A DNA stretch of 64,000 nt from Winogradskyella epiphytica (GCF_003217215.1 NZ_QJTD01000001.1:620001-684000); one strand, 5' to 3'. Shown: positions 17,190 through 27,209, numbered from the stretch's first letter. Notes: generated by a model not told the origin, from the sequence alone. Program-made: numbers and translations.

Positions 17190-17645
17190 TTAAAGCGACT
17201 TTCGCATAGCTAAAATATAACCTAAGTGAATGCCTTCGTGGAAATTATTAAATTCAATAGCTTCTTCAACCGTACTTAATACACTTTTGGTGGTTACCGT
17301 ATATTGGTTAAACGTTTGAAAGATTTTATTGTCGTAATCCTCTTTAGATTTTTCAATTGTAGAGAATAACATCCCTTTAATCGTATCTACTTCAGATTGC
17401 GATAAATCACGTTCTGTCTTTGTTCCTTTTCTAAACGCCGCTACCATATCGTCTGAAACTACCATAGGTAGTCCTGATAGGTTATAGACCAAAAGCTGCT
17501 GCGTCACTATAGTGTGCGCAATATTCCAAATGATATTGTTATTAAAACCTTTTGGTACTTTATTCAGTTCTTCTAAGGTGTGATTTTCAATAAAACTTTT
17601 TAATAGTTTTCTGTTTTTTATTGCAATGTCGAAAGCCCAATCCAT
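17190..17645 (-). CDS. DinB-superfamily protein
   Basis: 151 aa four-helix DinB/YfiT-like fold, metal-dependent in characterised members (thiol transferase or hydrolase types). Histidines at NIAHTIVTQQ (about residue 49) and at NFHEGIHLGYI (about 136 and 140) give the usual three-His metal site. Substrate unknown; in low-GC bacteria the family includes bacillithiol S-transferases, but that role here would be inference. Divergent from the arsC-like gene, sharing an 85-bp promoter region. Confidence 0.85.
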   Translation of the reverse strand: MDWAFDIAIKNRKLLKSFIENHTLEELNKVPKGFNNNIIWNIAHTIVTQQLLVYNLSGLPMVVSDDMVAAFRKGTKTERDLSQSEVDTIKGMLFSTIEKSKEDYDNKIFQTFNQYTVTTKSVLSTVEEAIEFNNFHEGIHLGYILAMRKSL

Positions 17646-17730
17646 AATTTCATATTTTTCTTAAATGTAAATAAAATTCGTTATAATTAAAGTTTCTTTG
17701 CACATCGAAAACAAACAAACTGGTTTTATT

Positions 17731-18087
17731 ATGAACAAATTCTACTATCTAAGCACATGTAATACTTGCACTCGCATTATGAAGGAACTCAACTTGCCTG
17801 AAGATTTTCAACTTCAGGATATAAAGTCGGAACCTATTACAAAAGCTCAGATTGAAGAAATGAGAGCATTGACCGATAGTTATGAAAGTCTCTTTAGCAA
17901 GCGTGCAAGGCTTTATAAGGAATTAGGTTTAAAAGAAAAGTCACTTACTGAAGACGATTACAAACACTATATTTTAGATCATTATACATTTTTAAAACGC
18001 CCTGTTTTATTATTGAATAATCAAATCTTTATTGGCAACTCCAAGAAAACGGTTGAAGCTGCGAAACAAGCCTTAAATGAGCAGTAG
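17731..18087 (+). CDS. ArsC/Spx-family (arsenate reductase-like) protein
   Basis: 118 aa thioredoxin-fold ArsC family protein. The N-terminus has STCNTCTRIMKEL, a CxxC version of the ArsC active site. FLKRPVLLLNNQIFIGNS carries the conserved cis-Pro/Arg region of the family. The start is ATG 17731; the longer reading has non-coding character. Arsenate reduction is not certain, since many family members have other or unknown redox roles. The stop overlaps the next start by 11 nt, so it is co-translated with the transporter. Confidence 0.82.
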   Translation: MNKFYYLSTCNTCTRIMKELNLPEDFQLQDIKSEPITKAQIEEMRALTDSYESLFSKRARLYKELGLKEKSLTEDDYKHYILDHYTFLKRPVLLLNNQIFIGNSKKTVEAAKQALNEQ

Positions 18088-18970
18088 AAACTTCGCCATT
18101 TTTGCACTATTCATGGTGCAACTCCTCTACGGAATCAACTATACTATCGCCAAAAATGTAATGAACGAAAACTTCATTAAGCCTTTTGGGTTTGTATTAT
18201 TACGTGTTTTAGGAGCCACAATTCTTTTCTGGGTTGCAAGTCTGTTTTTACCCAAGGAAAAAATAGATAAACGGGATTATTTAAAATTCTTTGTAGCGGC
18301 GCTTTTTGGGGTTGTAATTAATATGCTATGCCTCTTTACGGGCTTAGAATATACCACACCCATACACGCTTCTACCATATCTACGATTACGCCTATCATC
18401 ATTCTCATACTTTCGGCCTTAATTTTAAAAGAAAGTGTCACTAAACTTAAGGTGATTGGAGTTATCATTGGAATTACAGGCGCCTTAATTTTAACGCTCT
18501 ATGGCAAATCGGCAAGAGCCGCAGATAACGTAGCTTGGGGAAATGTTTTTGTATTTATAAATGCTGTTTCTTATAGTATCTACGTGATATTAATAAAGAA
18601 ACTTATAGCCAAATATCATCCATTCACCTTCATTAAATGGTTGTTTCTATTCGGTCTTATTATTCTTATTCCCTTTGGATATAAGGATTTTGCAGCCATC
18701 GAATGGCAGTCGTTTACACCAACCATGACTTGGTCGGTTGTATTTGTAGTGGTGGGAGCCACCTTTGGAACTTATTTACTGAATCCTTTGGCCTTAAGAA
18801 ACTTAAAAGCCTCAACCGTAGGCATCTTTATTTACCTACAACCCGTTCTTGCGGGATTATTTGCGGTCTCTGTTGGCGCCGATTTTATTGATGCTGTAAA
18901 GATTGGCGCTATGTTGCTTATTTTCTTAGGGGTTTACTTAGTCTCCAAGAAGCAGGACGAAGCGGTTTAA
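18077..18970 (+). CDS. EamA/DMT-family inner-membrane transporter
   Basis: 297 aa with about ten hydrophobic helices in two EamA repeats (about 5-140 and 150-290), each ending with the family's GxxLI..G pattern (VIIGITGALILTLYG; MLLIFLGVYLVSKK). Drug/metabolite exporter superfamily; substrate unknown. Overlaps the arsC-like gene, suggesting a two-gene operon, and is followed by a strong terminator. Confidence 0.9.
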   Translation: MSSRNFAIFALFMVQLLYGINYTIAKNVMNENFIKPFGFVLLRVLGATILFWVASLFLPKEKIDKRDYLKFFVAALFGVVINMLCLFTGLEYTTPIHASTISTITPIIILILSALILKESVTKLKVIGVIIGITGALILTLYGKSARAADNVAWGNVFVFINAVSYSIYVILIKKLIAKYHPFTFIKWLFLFGLIILIPFGYKDFAAIEWQSFTPTMTWSVVFVVVGATFGTYLLNPLALRNLKASTVGIFIYLQPVLAGLFAVSVGADFIDAVKIGAMLLIFLGVYLVSKKQDEAV

Positions 18971-18998
18971 TTGTAGCGGTTTATATAGATTGACTTAT

Positions 18999-19037
18999 AA
19001 AAAAAGACCTTTCTTATATTTAGAAAGGTCTTTTTTT
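18999..19037. terminator. Bidirectional terminator
   Basis: Perfect 15-bp arms AAAAAAAGACCTTTC / GAAAGGTCTTTTTTT around a 9-nt loop, between convergent genes. Confidence 0.93.
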
Positions 19038-19043
19038 AAGTTA

Positions 19044-19526
19044 TTAGGATAAGGGCATATTCTTAGGTCTCACCCCATGTTTACGGGTATCTTCTTTTGT
19101 CAAAACTTTAAAGTTTTCTGACTTTGGAAATTTATGTGCTATTTCCAATAAAGTATCTGGTAGGCCAGTTAATTTTCTTTTCTTTAGATCTATCCAACCG
19201 CCTTGCATTTCACAATAGGCTAAGTTTTCACCTTTATGGTTATAGAAATTATGTTCAAACATAAAAAGCATACCATCTTCACTTATACCTGAAACTTCGA
19301 TAGTCACTGTAATTGGCGTTCCTATAAATGATTCTTTAAAATAGTACATATGTTCATAAAACACTACAGGTCCAACATTGTATTTCATGATTTCTGGCAT
19401 AGAAAATCCAAGCTCATTAAAGAAGGACATCCTAGCGTGACTCATAAAATTGGTATAAGCAGAATTGGCTAAATGACCATTTGCATCAATATCACTCCAA
19501 CGAATTTCAAACTGTTTTTTATACAT
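19044..19526 (-). CDS. Acyl-CoA thioesterase, 4HBT hotdog family
   Basis: 160 aa. FEIRWSDIDANGHLANSAYTNFM is the classic 4HBT signature with the catalytic Asp (D12-D14 region) and HLxN..Y. Hydrolyses acyl-CoA thioesters; chain length unknown. Divergent from yicC with a 133-bp gap. Confidence 0.9.
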   Translation of the reverse strand: MYKKQFEIRWSDIDANGHLANSAYTNFMSHARMSFFNELGFSMPEIMKYNVGPVVFYEHMYYFKESFIGTPITVTIEVSGISEDGMLFMFEHNFYNHKGENLAYCEMQGGWIDLKKRKLTGLPDTLLEIAHKFPKSENFKVLTKEDTRKHGVRPKNMPLS

Positions 19527-19627
19527 AATTCTCCTATAAATTTAGGTCAGCAAAGTTATAAAAGACTTTTTGCTCCAATCAAATCTTTAACAAGTATTTA
19601 ATGCAAGGCTAAAACCATTGAATTTTG

Positions 19628-19635
19628 TACCTTTG
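19628..19635 (+). promoter_or_regulatory. Bacteroidota -7 box (TACCTTTG) before yicC
   Basis: Exact match to TAnnTTTG, 24 nt before the ATG at 19660. It supports that start over the upstream in-frame TTG at 19618. Confidence 0.65.
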
Positions 19636-19659
19636 CGCAACTTTAATAGCAAAGTTTTT

Positions 19660-20517
19660 ATGATACAATCCATGACCGGTTATGGGAAATCTGTTCTTCA
19701 GCTCCCAACCAAAAAAATCTCTATAGAAATAAAATCACTTAACAGTAAAAGTCTTGACCTCAATGCTCGTATGCCATCGATGTATAGAGCCAAAGAATTA
19801 GACATAAGAAAACTTATTGCTAATCATCTTGTAAGAGGAAAGGTTGATTTTTCACTTTTCGTAGAAATTACAGGAGAGGACACCAGTTCTAAAATCAACA
19901 AAACCGTAGTTAAGGAGTATATCAAGCAATTAAAAGAAGTGGTTGATGGTGATGCCACTGAGCTTTTAAAAATGGCTATTCGTTTACCAGATGCGGTAAC
20001 TACAGAGCGTGATGATATTGACGAGGAAGAATGGGCCATTATTAGTGAAGAAATCAATAAAGCTATTGCTAATATCATAGACTACCGTAAAGATGAAGGC
20101 AGCACTTTAAAACAAGATTTCATAGATAGAATTGCTACGTTAAGACGTTTGTTGCAAGAGGTGATCACAATGGATCCAGAACGTATTGAAGGCGTTAGAG
20201 CACGTTTAGAAAAAGGTATTGCTGATATCAAGGAAAAGGTAGATGAGAACCGATTTGAGCAAGAATTAGTCTATTATATTGAGAAATATGATATTACCGA
20301 AGAAAAAGTCCGCTTAGAGAATCACTTAGATTATTTTATATCTTCTATAAATTCTGAAGATTCCAACGGGAAGAAATTAGGATTTATATCACAGGAAATA
20401 GGTCGTGAAATCAATACGATTGGCTCAAAATCTAATTATGCACCCATGCAAAAATTAGTGGTTCAGATGAAAGATGAACTTGAAAAGATTAAGGAACAGT
20501 TATTGAACGTACTTTAA
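19660..20517 (+). CDS. yicC: YicC-family endoribonuclease
   Basis: 285 aa from ATG 19660. N-terminal MIQSMTGYGKS is the family's invariant beginning (YicC_N). The C-terminal DUF1732 half has RLENHLDYF, LGFISQEIGREINTIGSKSNY, the diagnostic block. E. coli YicC/RnhX is an RNA endonuclease. First of a run yicC-gmk-nadD; YicC and guanylate kinase are commonly adjacent across bacteria. Confidence 0.93.
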   Translation: MIQSMTGYGKSVLQLPTKKISIEIKSLNSKSLDLNARMPSMYRAKELDIRKLIANHLVRGKVDFSLFVEITGEDTSSKINKTVVKEYIKQLKEVVDGDATELLKMAIRLPDAVTTERDDIDEEEWAIISEEINKAIANIIDYRKDEGSTLKQDFIDRIATLRRLLQEVITMDPERIEGVRARLEKGIADIKEKVDENRFEQELVYYIEKYDITEEKVRLENHLDYFISSINSEDSNGKKLGFISQEIGREINTIGSKSNYAPMQKLVVQMKDELEKIKEQLLNVL

Positions 20518-20565
20518 ATTAGTTGACCATCGTCGTCGTAGTCTTCAATAAAAAACATATTTATT

Positions 20566-21156
20566 TTGTCAGAAATTAAGAACGAAAAACAAGGCAAACT
20601 TATCGTATTTTCAGCACCATCTGGCTCTGGAAAAACGACTATTGTTCGTCATTTATTAAACCAACCAGAACTCAATTTAGAATTTTCTATTTCAGCGACA
20701 TCGCGTGAAAAGCGCGGTAATGAAGTTCACGGAAAAGATTATTACTACCTATCTCTTGAAGAGTTTAAAAACCGAATTAAAAACGATGAGTTTTTAGAAT
20801 GGGAAGAAGTGTACAGAGATAATTTTTACGGGACTTTAAAAACCGAAATCTCAAGAATTTGGGCACAGGGAAAACATGTCATTTTTGATATTGACGTTTC
20901 TGGTGGATTGCGTATTAAACGAAAATTTCCTGAGCAAACTATTGCGATTTTTGTGAAGCCGCCAGATTTAAATGAACTGGTAAGACGACTAAAAGATCGT
21001 GGTGAGGAAAGTGAAGACAAAATTAGTATGCGTGTAGCAAAAGCGCCTGCAGAATTAGCTACTGCTCCACTTTTTGACGAAATTGTAGTTAATGCGAACT
21101 TAGACGAAGCCTTAGATAAAGCTTATAACTTGGTTTCGGATTTCTTAAAGAAGTAA
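20566..21156 (+). CDS. gmk: Guanylate kinase
   Basis: GMP + ATP to GDP + ADP. 196 aa; P-loop SAPSGSGKTT (about 16-25), GMP-binding SATSREKRGNEVHGKDYYYLS, lid arginines in RLKDRGEESEDKISMR. Starts at TTG 20566, as no in-frame ATG precedes the P-loop. Follows yicC by 48 bp and precedes nadD by 2 bp. Confidence 0.97.
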   Translation: MSEIKNEKQGKLIVFSAPSGSGKTTIVRHLLNQPELNLEFSISATSREKRGNEVHGKDYYYLSLEEFKNRIKNDEFLEWEEVYRDNFYGTLKTEISRIWAQGKHVIFDIDVSGGLRIKRKFPEQTIAIFVKPPDLNELVRRLKDRGEESEDKISMRVAKAPAELATAPLFDEIVVNANLDEALDKAYNLVSDFLKK

Positions 21157-21158
21157 TC

Positions 21159-21737
21159 ATGAAAATAGGTTTATATTTTGGCACCTTCAACCCCATTCAT
21201 ATGGGGCATTTAACCATTGCCAACCATTTAGCTGAGCATAGCGATTTGGATCAGGTTTGGTTTGTGGTGACGCCTTTAAGCCCTTTTAAAAAGAAAAGTA
21301 GTTTATTAGATAATTACCATCGCTTAGAGATGGTTTATTTAGCCACTAAATCATACGATAAGCTAAGACCAAGTGATATAGAATTTGGTTTAAAACAACC
21401 CAATTATACCATTGACACCTTGACTTATCTTCAGGAGAAGCATCCTAATCATGAATTTGCTTTAATCATGGGTGAAGACAATCTGAAGAGTTTTCATAAG
21501 TGGAAGAACTATGAGATTATTTTAGAGAATCACAATATCTATGTCTACCCTAGAATTTCTAAAGGTAAAATTGAAACACAATTTAATGATCACCCAAAAA
21601 TTATAAGAGTTGATGCGCCTATTATGGAACTATCTTCAACCTTTATAAGACAGGAAATCAAAGATCAGAAAAATGTAAGACCGATGCTACCGGAAGACGT
21701 TTGGAAGCTTATTGATGAAATGAACTTTTATAGATAA
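21159..21737 (+). CDS. nadD: Nicotinate-nucleotide adenylyltransferase
   Basis: Transfers AMP to nicotinate mononucleotide in NAD synthesis. 192 aa; nucleotidyltransferase motif GTFNPIHMGHLTIA (HxGH at about 14-18) and the C-terminal SSTFIRQEI (ISSTxIR). GEDNLKSFHKWKNYEIIL is typical of NadD. ATG is 2 bp after gmk, so co-transcribed. Confidence 0.97.
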   Translation: MKIGLYFGTFNPIHMGHLTIANHLAEHSDLDQVWFVVTPLSPFKKKSSLLDNYHRLEMVYLATKSYDKLRPSDIEFGLKQPNYTIDTLTYLQEKHPNHEFALIMGEDNLKSFHKWKNYEIILENHNIYVYPRISKGKIETQFNDHPKIIRVDAPIMELSSTFIRQEIKDQKNVRPMLPEDVWKLIDEMNFYR

Positions 21738-21871
21738 GTTTGGTGAATGTACCTATAGAAGAGCTAACAAAACACTTCAAACCTTTACACTAGTAATATC
21801 ACTGCAATTAGAAATTAAAAAAAGAGTGACTTAATAAGCCACTCTTCATTTATTAAAGTTTTTAGTTGATT

Positions 21872-22534
21872 TTAATCACATGCTGACTGAAGCGCTTCGA
21901 TATAGGTTGCCCAACTTCTTCCGCCGAAATCTCTAACGGTATATCCGGAATTCAAATTCTTTGAAACTCTGTAAGCCGGAACACCACCACCATCATCATT
22001 ATCATCATCATCATCATCGTTTCCATCATCATTTCCTGCCCATGCAGTTTCCTCGCCATTAGGACCATTCACTTCTGCATGTGCTGCAAAGCAATACAAA
22101 TCTGACCCTTCAGGTAACGCCTCTAAACTAATAAGGTAAACGACTTTATTAATATCGGCACTGTGCGGTTCTTTATGCCCGAATTTTCCGACTTTAGGAT
22201 TTCCTTTTTTCGTTGTAGGCACCCATTGCTCGTTACAGTCTCCAATACTAACATGCGTTGTGCCAATAGTCCACTCCGGAATTGTGCTGTAAGTAAGCAC
22301 TAAATCTGTATCGGTTTTTGAGATACTTACCGTACCAACATTCATATGTTGCCCTGCCATTAAATCGACACTAAAACAAGGCTGATCTGCATTTTTAGAA
22401 TTCACATGATCTACACGATATTCTGTGACTCTAAAATAATCTTGACCTATGGGGTCATCTTCAAGTTGCTCATTACTACAGCTAAATATTAAGCCTAAGC
22501 ATAATGCACTAAGTAAACGTAGGTTAAATTTCAT
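21872..22534 (-). CDS. Lipoprotein with Asp-rich linker, unknown function
   Basis: 220 aa; lipobox LIFSC. A beta-rich central domain with several Cys (FSVDLMAG, SIGDCNEQWVP, KVVYLISLEALPEGSDLYCFAAHAEV), then an Asn/Asp-rich stretch of about 20 residues (GNDDGNDDDD...) made by GAT-type triplet repeats, then a C-terminal piece with Arg, Gly and Cys. Reminiscent of flavobacterial surface proteins with calcium-binding-like acidic linkers. Single gene, isolated on both sides. Confidence 0.75.
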   Translation of the reverse strand: MKFNLRLLSALCLGLIFSCSNEQLEDDPIGQDYFRVTEYRVDHVNSKNADQPCFSVDLMAGQHMNVGTVSISKTDTDLVLTYSTIPEWTIGTTHVSIGDCNEQWVPTTKKGNPKVGKFGHKEPHSADINKVVYLISLEALPEGSDLYCFAAHAEVNGPNGEETAWAGNDDGNDDDDDDNDDGGGVPAYRVSKNLNSGYTVRDFGGRSWATYIEALQSACD

Positions 22535-22668
22535 TTGGTCATTATTTTGGGGTTATGACCTAAATTTAAAACATTTATTGCTGAATGACGAAAGTTTTCG
22601 ATTAAGCAACCTGATAAAGACAGTTTTTTCTTACCTAATGATTAGTAGACATTCTCAATACCACTGAA

Positions 22669-23028
22669 TTAAAAGTGATAAAAGGCATTCTCTAAATGTT
22701 CAATATGATAGCGCTTTCCTTGTTTCACAATAGCTATAATATCAAAACGTACCTCTATATTTAAATCATTCGCATTGATATACTCATCGACAGCTTTAAC
22801 TAAGTTTTGAATTTGCTTTGGTTTTACAAAATCCTGAGGGTTTCCAAAATCTATGGTTGAACGCGTTTTAACTTCAACCACAGCTAAAACCTCATCCTTT
22901 TGAGCAATAATATCTACTTCCGCTTTCTGAAAACGGTAATTTCGTTCAACAATTATATAATTATTTTTAAGTAAAAAATCTACAGCTAATTGCTCCCCTT
23001 TCTTCCCAAGTTCGTTATGTTGTGCCAT
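22669..23028 (-). CDS. yraN: YraN family (UPF0102) nuclease-fold protein
   Basis: 119 aa; Holliday-junction-resolvase-like fold. NELGKKGEQLAVDFLLKN and EVDIIAQKDEVLAVVEVKTR carry the Glu, Asp-x-(n)-Glu-x-Lys site of PD-(D/E)XK nucleases. Biochemical role unsettled in the family. Single gene. Confidence 0.93.
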   Translation of the reverse strand: MAQHNELGKKGEQLAVDFLLKNNYIIVERNYRFQKAEVDIIAQKDEVLAVVEVKTRSTIDFGNPQDFVKPKQIQNLVKAVDEYINANDLNIEVRFDIIAIVKQGKRYHIEHLENAFYHF

Positions 23029-23273
23029 GTCTCTTTACCGCATGAACGGTATTGTTATAATTATACTTTAATTTTCAATGGATAATTATTATAAAATGAA
23101 TTCCAGATTTAGACTCAATATAACAATTTGTTTTAATCATTTGTATCTCAATCTCTTATATCGATATTGAATTATTCGTTTTTACTTTTATAAGTTCATA
23201 CTATAACCTCGTATTTCTACAACTTGAAACCGACAACTTCTTTGAAAGACTTTAGAAACCTTATAATTAGTCT

Positions 23274-23281
23274 TACCTTTG
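23274..23281 (+). promoter_or_regulatory. Bacteroidota -7 box (TACCTTTG)
   Basis: Exact TAnnTTTG with a TTTA 19 nt upstream, placed 23 nt before ATG 23305. It sets the start of the zinc-ribbon gene. Confidence 0.6.
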
Positions 23282-23304
23282 CTTTTATTTTTAAAAATTG
23301 CGAT

Positions 23305-23607
23305 ATGAGTAGCCATATTAAGTGCCCTAATTGTGGTGTCTATAACACTAATGTAGACTACTGTACCAATTGCAATACACTATTGTCTCCTAAGAAAAGA
23401 CGTGAATTGGCTCAAGCAAAACAATTGGAGGAGCGGCGAGAGCGTGAGCGAATTCAAAAAGAAAAATCCCCTTCATTCTATGAAAGACATAAGGATCATC
23501 GTTTTTTAATTGTACGTGTTTTTGTAAAAATTATCCATTCTATCTGGATGGGATTCATGGCTATTGGAATGTTTATTGCCTGGTTGGTTTCTACAGTTGT
23601 TGCATGA
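23305..23607 (+). CDS. Zinc-ribbon membrane protein
   Basis: 100 aa from ATG 23305, chosen by the promoter box and the fact that the upstream extension lies over it. N-terminal zinc ribbon with two CxxC pairs (IKCPNCGVYN ... DYCTNCNTLL), a basic/acidic coiled stretch (KQLEERRERERIQKEK) and a C-terminal membrane helix (IWMGFMAIGMFIAWLVSTVV). Function unknown. The stop overlaps the next ATG (ATGA). Confidence 0.75.
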   Translation: MSSHIKCPNCGVYNTNVDYCTNCNTLLSPKKRRELAQAKQLEERRERERIQKEKSPSFYERHKDHRFLIVRVFVKIIHSIWMGFMAIGMFIAWLVSTVVA

Positions 23608-23957
23608 AAATTTTAAAACACCCTATATTTTTTATTAGCCTTATAATGGCTACACTTATTTATAGCGCTCAACGTTTAGAATTCCCACTACCTAATTGGG
23701 TTAATTTTTATATCAATGATTTCTTGTGTATGCCTATAGTACTAGGTTTGTGCTTGGCTATTATAAGACTCATTAAAAAAACCGAATCACTTTATGTTCC
23801 TCTGACCGTTGTGCTAGGTTTAACCGTTTATTTCTCTATATATTTTGAATGGCTCATGCCAAAAGTCAATCCACGTTATACAGCCGACCCCATTGATGTG
23901 GTACTCTATTTTTCTGGTGCCTTACTGTTTTATAAATTTCAGAAACGTCTATTCTAA
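23604..23957 (+). CDS. Small multi-pass membrane protein, unknown function
   Basis: 117 aa with four hydrophobic helices (FFISLIMATLIYSA, DFLCMPIVLGLCLAIIRLI, LYVPLTVVLGLTVYFSIYF, VVLYFSGALLFYKF). The DFLCMP segment and the loop PKVNPRYTADPIDV look conserved, but I do not know the function. Translationally coupled to the zinc-ribbon gene. Its end overlaps the convergent LD-carboxypeptidase by 9 nt. Confidence 0.7.
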   Translation: MKILKHPIFFISLIMATLIYSAQRLEFPLPNWVNFYINDFLCMPIVLGLCLAIIRLIKKTESLYVPLTVVLGLTVYFSIYFEWLMPKVNPRYTADPIDVVLYFSGALLFYKFQKRLF

Positions 23958-24974
23958 ATATCTTACAGTTGATTCATCCTTTCCAACTTTAAGCTCAATC
24001 TTTTTACCTAAAATTAAAGCTCTGTTATCATCTTCATGACCTGCAGGCATATTGAAAGTAATTGGGAAATCGTATTCGGCAAGCGCATCTAACACCAATT
24101 GTTCTATGGACGATCCCCAAGCTGTCGTATTTTTACGCATTTTAGACATATCGCCAACCACGAGACCATTCAAATTTTCAAAATAGCCCGCTCGTTTTAG
24201 GCTGACTAGCATACGATCTATATGATATTTATATTCTCCAATTTCTTCAATAAATAAAATTTTTCCAGAGGTATCAATACTTGTATCAGAACCTAGCATG
24301 GTATGTAAAAGTGTTAGATTTCCACCGACCAATTCACCTGAAGCTTTACCCGTTTTATTATAATTAGACCCTTTAAGTGTGTAGTTCACTGGTTCTCCAA
24401 AAATAGCCGACTTAAAGGTTTCTACCGTTTCCTTTATCTCGTCTAAATCATTAGTTAAACTCACACACATTAGCGCGTGCATAGATTGAAAGCCTTCATT
24501 ATGCATTTGATTATGTAGCGCGGTTATATCAGAATAGCCTATAAGCCATTTTGGATTTTTCTTGAATTTTGTATAGTCCAATTTGTCTAAAATTCGCACG
24601 GTTCCATAACCTCCTCTAGCGCACCAAATCGCACTAATCTTAGGATCGTCCATAGCTTTTTGCAGATCTTCACAACGTTCGTCATCAGTTCCTGCAAAGT
24701 GATTGTTCTGTTTAAATACGTTTTTCCCAACTACAGCGTGCAATCCCCAACTTTTAAGCAGTTTTACAGCTTGTTGCACCTCTCCTTCTCTACTTTTTAA
24801 AATTCCCGAAGGCGCAACTATAGCTACAGTATCGCCAGCTTTTAAATATGGTGGTTGTATAGTTTTGTTAGTCATTTCTGAAGTATTTCTAATTTCTGAT
24901 TGCGCGAATAAATTTAAATTCAGGAGTAAAACAATTGCAAAAATGAAGTAAAAAATGCGATGTCTCAAAATCAT
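23949..24974 (-). CDS. LD-carboxypeptidase (peptidase family S66)
   Basis: Cleaves the L,D bond to the terminal D-Ala of murein tetrapeptides during peptidoglycan recycling, or related microcin-type substrates. 341 aa with a signal peptide (LLLNLNLFAQS), so periplasmic, unlike cytoplasmic LdcA. Serine nucleophile in WLIGYSDITALH, RGGYGTVR before it, Glu in LFIEEIGEYKYHIDRM and His in PAGHEDDNRAL complete the Ser-Glu-His triad. Confidence 0.9.
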   Translation of the reverse strand: MILRHRIFYFIFAIVLLLNLNLFAQSEIRNTSEMTNKTIQPPYLKAGDTVAIVAPSGILKSREGEVQQAVKLLKSWGLHAVVGKNVFKQNNHFAGTDDERCEDLQKAMDDPKISAIWCARGGYGTVRILDKLDYTKFKKNPKWLIGYSDITALHNQMHNEGFQSMHALMCVSLTNDLDEIKETVETFKSAIFGEPVNYTLKGSNYNKTGKASGELVGGNLTLLHTMLGSDTSIDTSGKILFIEEIGEYKYHIDRMLVSLKRAGYFENLNGLVVGDMSKMRKNTTAWGSSIEQLVLDALAEYDFPITFNMPAGHEDDNRALILGKKIELKVGKDESTVRYLE

Positions 24975-25028
24975 AATTTAGGCTTTTTGTAAAAGTACAT
25001 TTTTTTTCTAATTCGCCTTAGAATTGTT

Positions 25029-25036
25029 TACTTTTG
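25029..25036 (+). promoter_or_regulatory. Candidate -7 box (TACTTTTG) before metG
   Basis: Fits TAnnTTTG; about 100 nt upstream of the metG ATG, leaving a long leader. No T-box or other riboswitch recognised in it. Confidence 0.45.
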
Positions 25037-25136
25037 TGGCTTGTAAAATAGTGTAAACACTAGTCATTCCGAATACGCTCTAAACCTATAAAAAGCGAGG
25101 TTTCAACAGCAAATTTAATGACCTAAATTTAAATTC

Positions 25137-27209
25137 ATGAGTACACCAAAACGATATACCATAACCGCTGCACTACCTTATACCAATGGTCCCATTCATA
25201 TTGGTCATTTAGCAGGTGTTTATGTGCCAGCAGATATTTATACGAGATATTTAAGATTAACCGGAAAGGATGTTGCCTTTATTTGTGGTAGTGACGAGCA
25301 CGGTGTACCTATCACAATTAAAGCGAAGAAGGAAGGAGTTAGTCCACAAGATATTGTAGATAAATATCACGCGATTATTAAAAAATCGTTTGAAGATTTC
25401 GGAATTTCGTTTGATAACTACTCTCGTACCTCAGCGAAAATTCATCATGAAACCGCTTCTGAATTCTTTAAAACCCTTTATGATAAGCACGAGTTTGTTG
25501 AAGAGGTCTCTGAACAGTTATATGATGAAGAAGCGCATCAGTTTTTAGCCGATCGTTTTGTCATTGGAACCTGTCCAAAATGTGGCAATGAAGAAAGTTA
25601 TGGCGACCAATGTGAAAATTGTGGCACTAGCCATAATGCTATGGATTTAATTAATCCTAAGTCGGCCATCACAGGAAACGTCCCAACATTAAAAGAAACT
25701 AAACATTGGTTTTTACCTTTAAACAAACACGAAGACTTTTTACGTGAATGGATTTTAAAAGGTCATAAAAAAGATTGGAAATCTAATGTTTACGGTCAGG
25801 TTAAATCATGGATAGACGATGGATTGCGCCCGAGAGCTGTAACTAGAGATTTAGATTGGGGTATCCCAGTTCCTGTTGAAGGTGGAGAAGGCAAAGTTCT
25901 TTACGTTTGGTTTGATGCGCCTATTGGTTATATCTCTGCCACTAAAGAATGGGCTGCACGTGAAGGAAAAAATTGGGAAGATTATTGGAAAGATGAGGAT
26001 ACTAAGCTTGTTCACTTTATAGGAAAAGACAATATTGTATTTCACTGTATTATTTTCCCTGCGATGTTAAAAGCAGAAGGCTCTTATATTCTACCGGATA
26101 ATGTACCAGCCAATGAATTCTTGAATTTAGAAGGCAATAAACTTTCTACTTCTAAGAATTGGGCCGTTTGGTTACCTGAGTATTTAGAAGACTTTCCAAA
26201 TCAGCAAGATGTATTGCGTTATGCCTTAACCGCCAATGCACCTGAAACAAAAGACAACGATTTTACTTGGAAAGATTTTCAAGCTAGAAACAATAATGAA
26301 TTAGTCGCTATTTTTGGAAACTTCATTAACCGAGTGGTTGTATTAACTAACAAATATTACGACGGATTCGTTCCTGAACCTTCAGACTATTCAACAATTG
26401 ACGAAGACACTTTAGCTGCAGTAAAAGCTTATCCTTCGGTTATTTCAAGTTCTATAGAACGCTATCGTTTTAGAGAAGCGAGTCAAGAATTAATGAATTT
26501 AGCACGTTTAGGAAATAAGTACTTAGCCGACGAGGAGCCGTGGAAAACTGTAAAAACTGACGAAGCACGTACAAAAACGGTGATGTTTGTAGCTTTACAA
26601 ATCGCTTCAGCGTTAGCTATTTTATCTGAACCTTTTTTACCATTTACTTCAGACAAGTTAAAAGGTATTTTAAAAGCGAATAATAACGCTTGGGATGACA
26701 TTTCATCAAAAGATATATTAGTTCCTGTTGGGCATCAAATAGGTCAAGCCGAATTATTATTCTCTAAAATTGAAGATTCACAGGTGGAAGCACAATTAGA
26801 AAAATTAGAAGCAAGCAAAAAAAGCAACGAAGCCGCAAATAAAGTTATGGAACCACAGAAAGAAGAAATAGCATTTGAGGATTTTACGAAGTTAGATTTA
26901 CGTGTAGGAACTATTCTCGAAGCTGAAAAAATGCCAAAAACCAAAAAGCTACTTGTTCTTAAAGTAGATACTGGTATCGATGTTAGAACTATTGTTTCTG
27001 GTATCGCTGAGAGTTTTTCTCCGGAAGAGGTTATCGGAAAACAAGTTACGGTTTTAGTCAACTTAGCACCAAGAAAATTAAGAGGTGTTGAAAGTCAAGG
27101 TATGATTTTAATGACTGAAGACGCATCTGGCAATTTAGTCTTTGTTAATCCAGACACTTCTACTGAAGGCGGTAAAAACACTGTTGCTAACGGTTTAAAA
27201 ATTAGCTAG
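25137..27209 (+). CDS. metG: Methionyl-tRNA synthetase
   Basis: Charges tRNA-Met. 690 aa, full length: class I signature [11 protein letters not shown] (14-24), zinc knuckle CPKCGNEE...CENCGTSH (about 145-165), the KMSKS loop as KLSTSKN (about 335), the anticodon-binding helical domain, and a C-terminal EMAP-II-like tRNA-binding domain (about 580-690, [22 protein letters not shown]) that makes the dimeric type. Monocistronic by spacing. Confidence 0.98.
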   Translation: MSTPKRYTITAALPYTNGPIHIGHLAGVYVPADIYTRYLRLTGKDVAFICGSDEHGVPITIKAKKEGVSPQDIVDKYHAIIKKSFEDFGISFDNYSRTSAKIHHETASEFFKTLYDKHEFVEEVSEQLYDEEAHQFLADRFVIGTCPKCGNEESYGDQCENCGTSHNAMDLINPKSAITGNVPTLKETKHWFLPLNKHEDFLREWILKGHKKDWKSNVYGQVKSWIDDGLRPRAVTRDLDWGIPVPVEGGEGKVLYVWFDAPIGYISATKEWAAREGKNWEDYWKDEDTKLVHFIGKDNIVFHCIIFPAMLKAEGSYILPDNVPANEFLNLEGNKLSTSKNWAVWLPEYLEDFPNQQDVLRYALTANAPETKDNDFTWKDFQARNNNELVAIFGNFINRVVVLTNKYYDGFVPEPSDYSTIDEDTLAAVKAYPSVISSSIERYRFREASQELMNLARLGNKYLADEEPWKTVKTDEARTKTVMFVALQIASALAILSEPFLPFTSDKLKGILKANNNAWDDISSKDILVPVGHQIGQAELLFSKIEDSQVEAQLEKLEASKKSNEAANKVMEPQKEEIAFEDFTKLDLRVGTILEAEKMPKTKKLLVLKVDTGIDVRTIVSGIAESFSPEEVIGKQVTVLVNLAPRKLRGVESQGMILMTEDASGNLVFVNPDTSTEGGKNTVANGLKIS

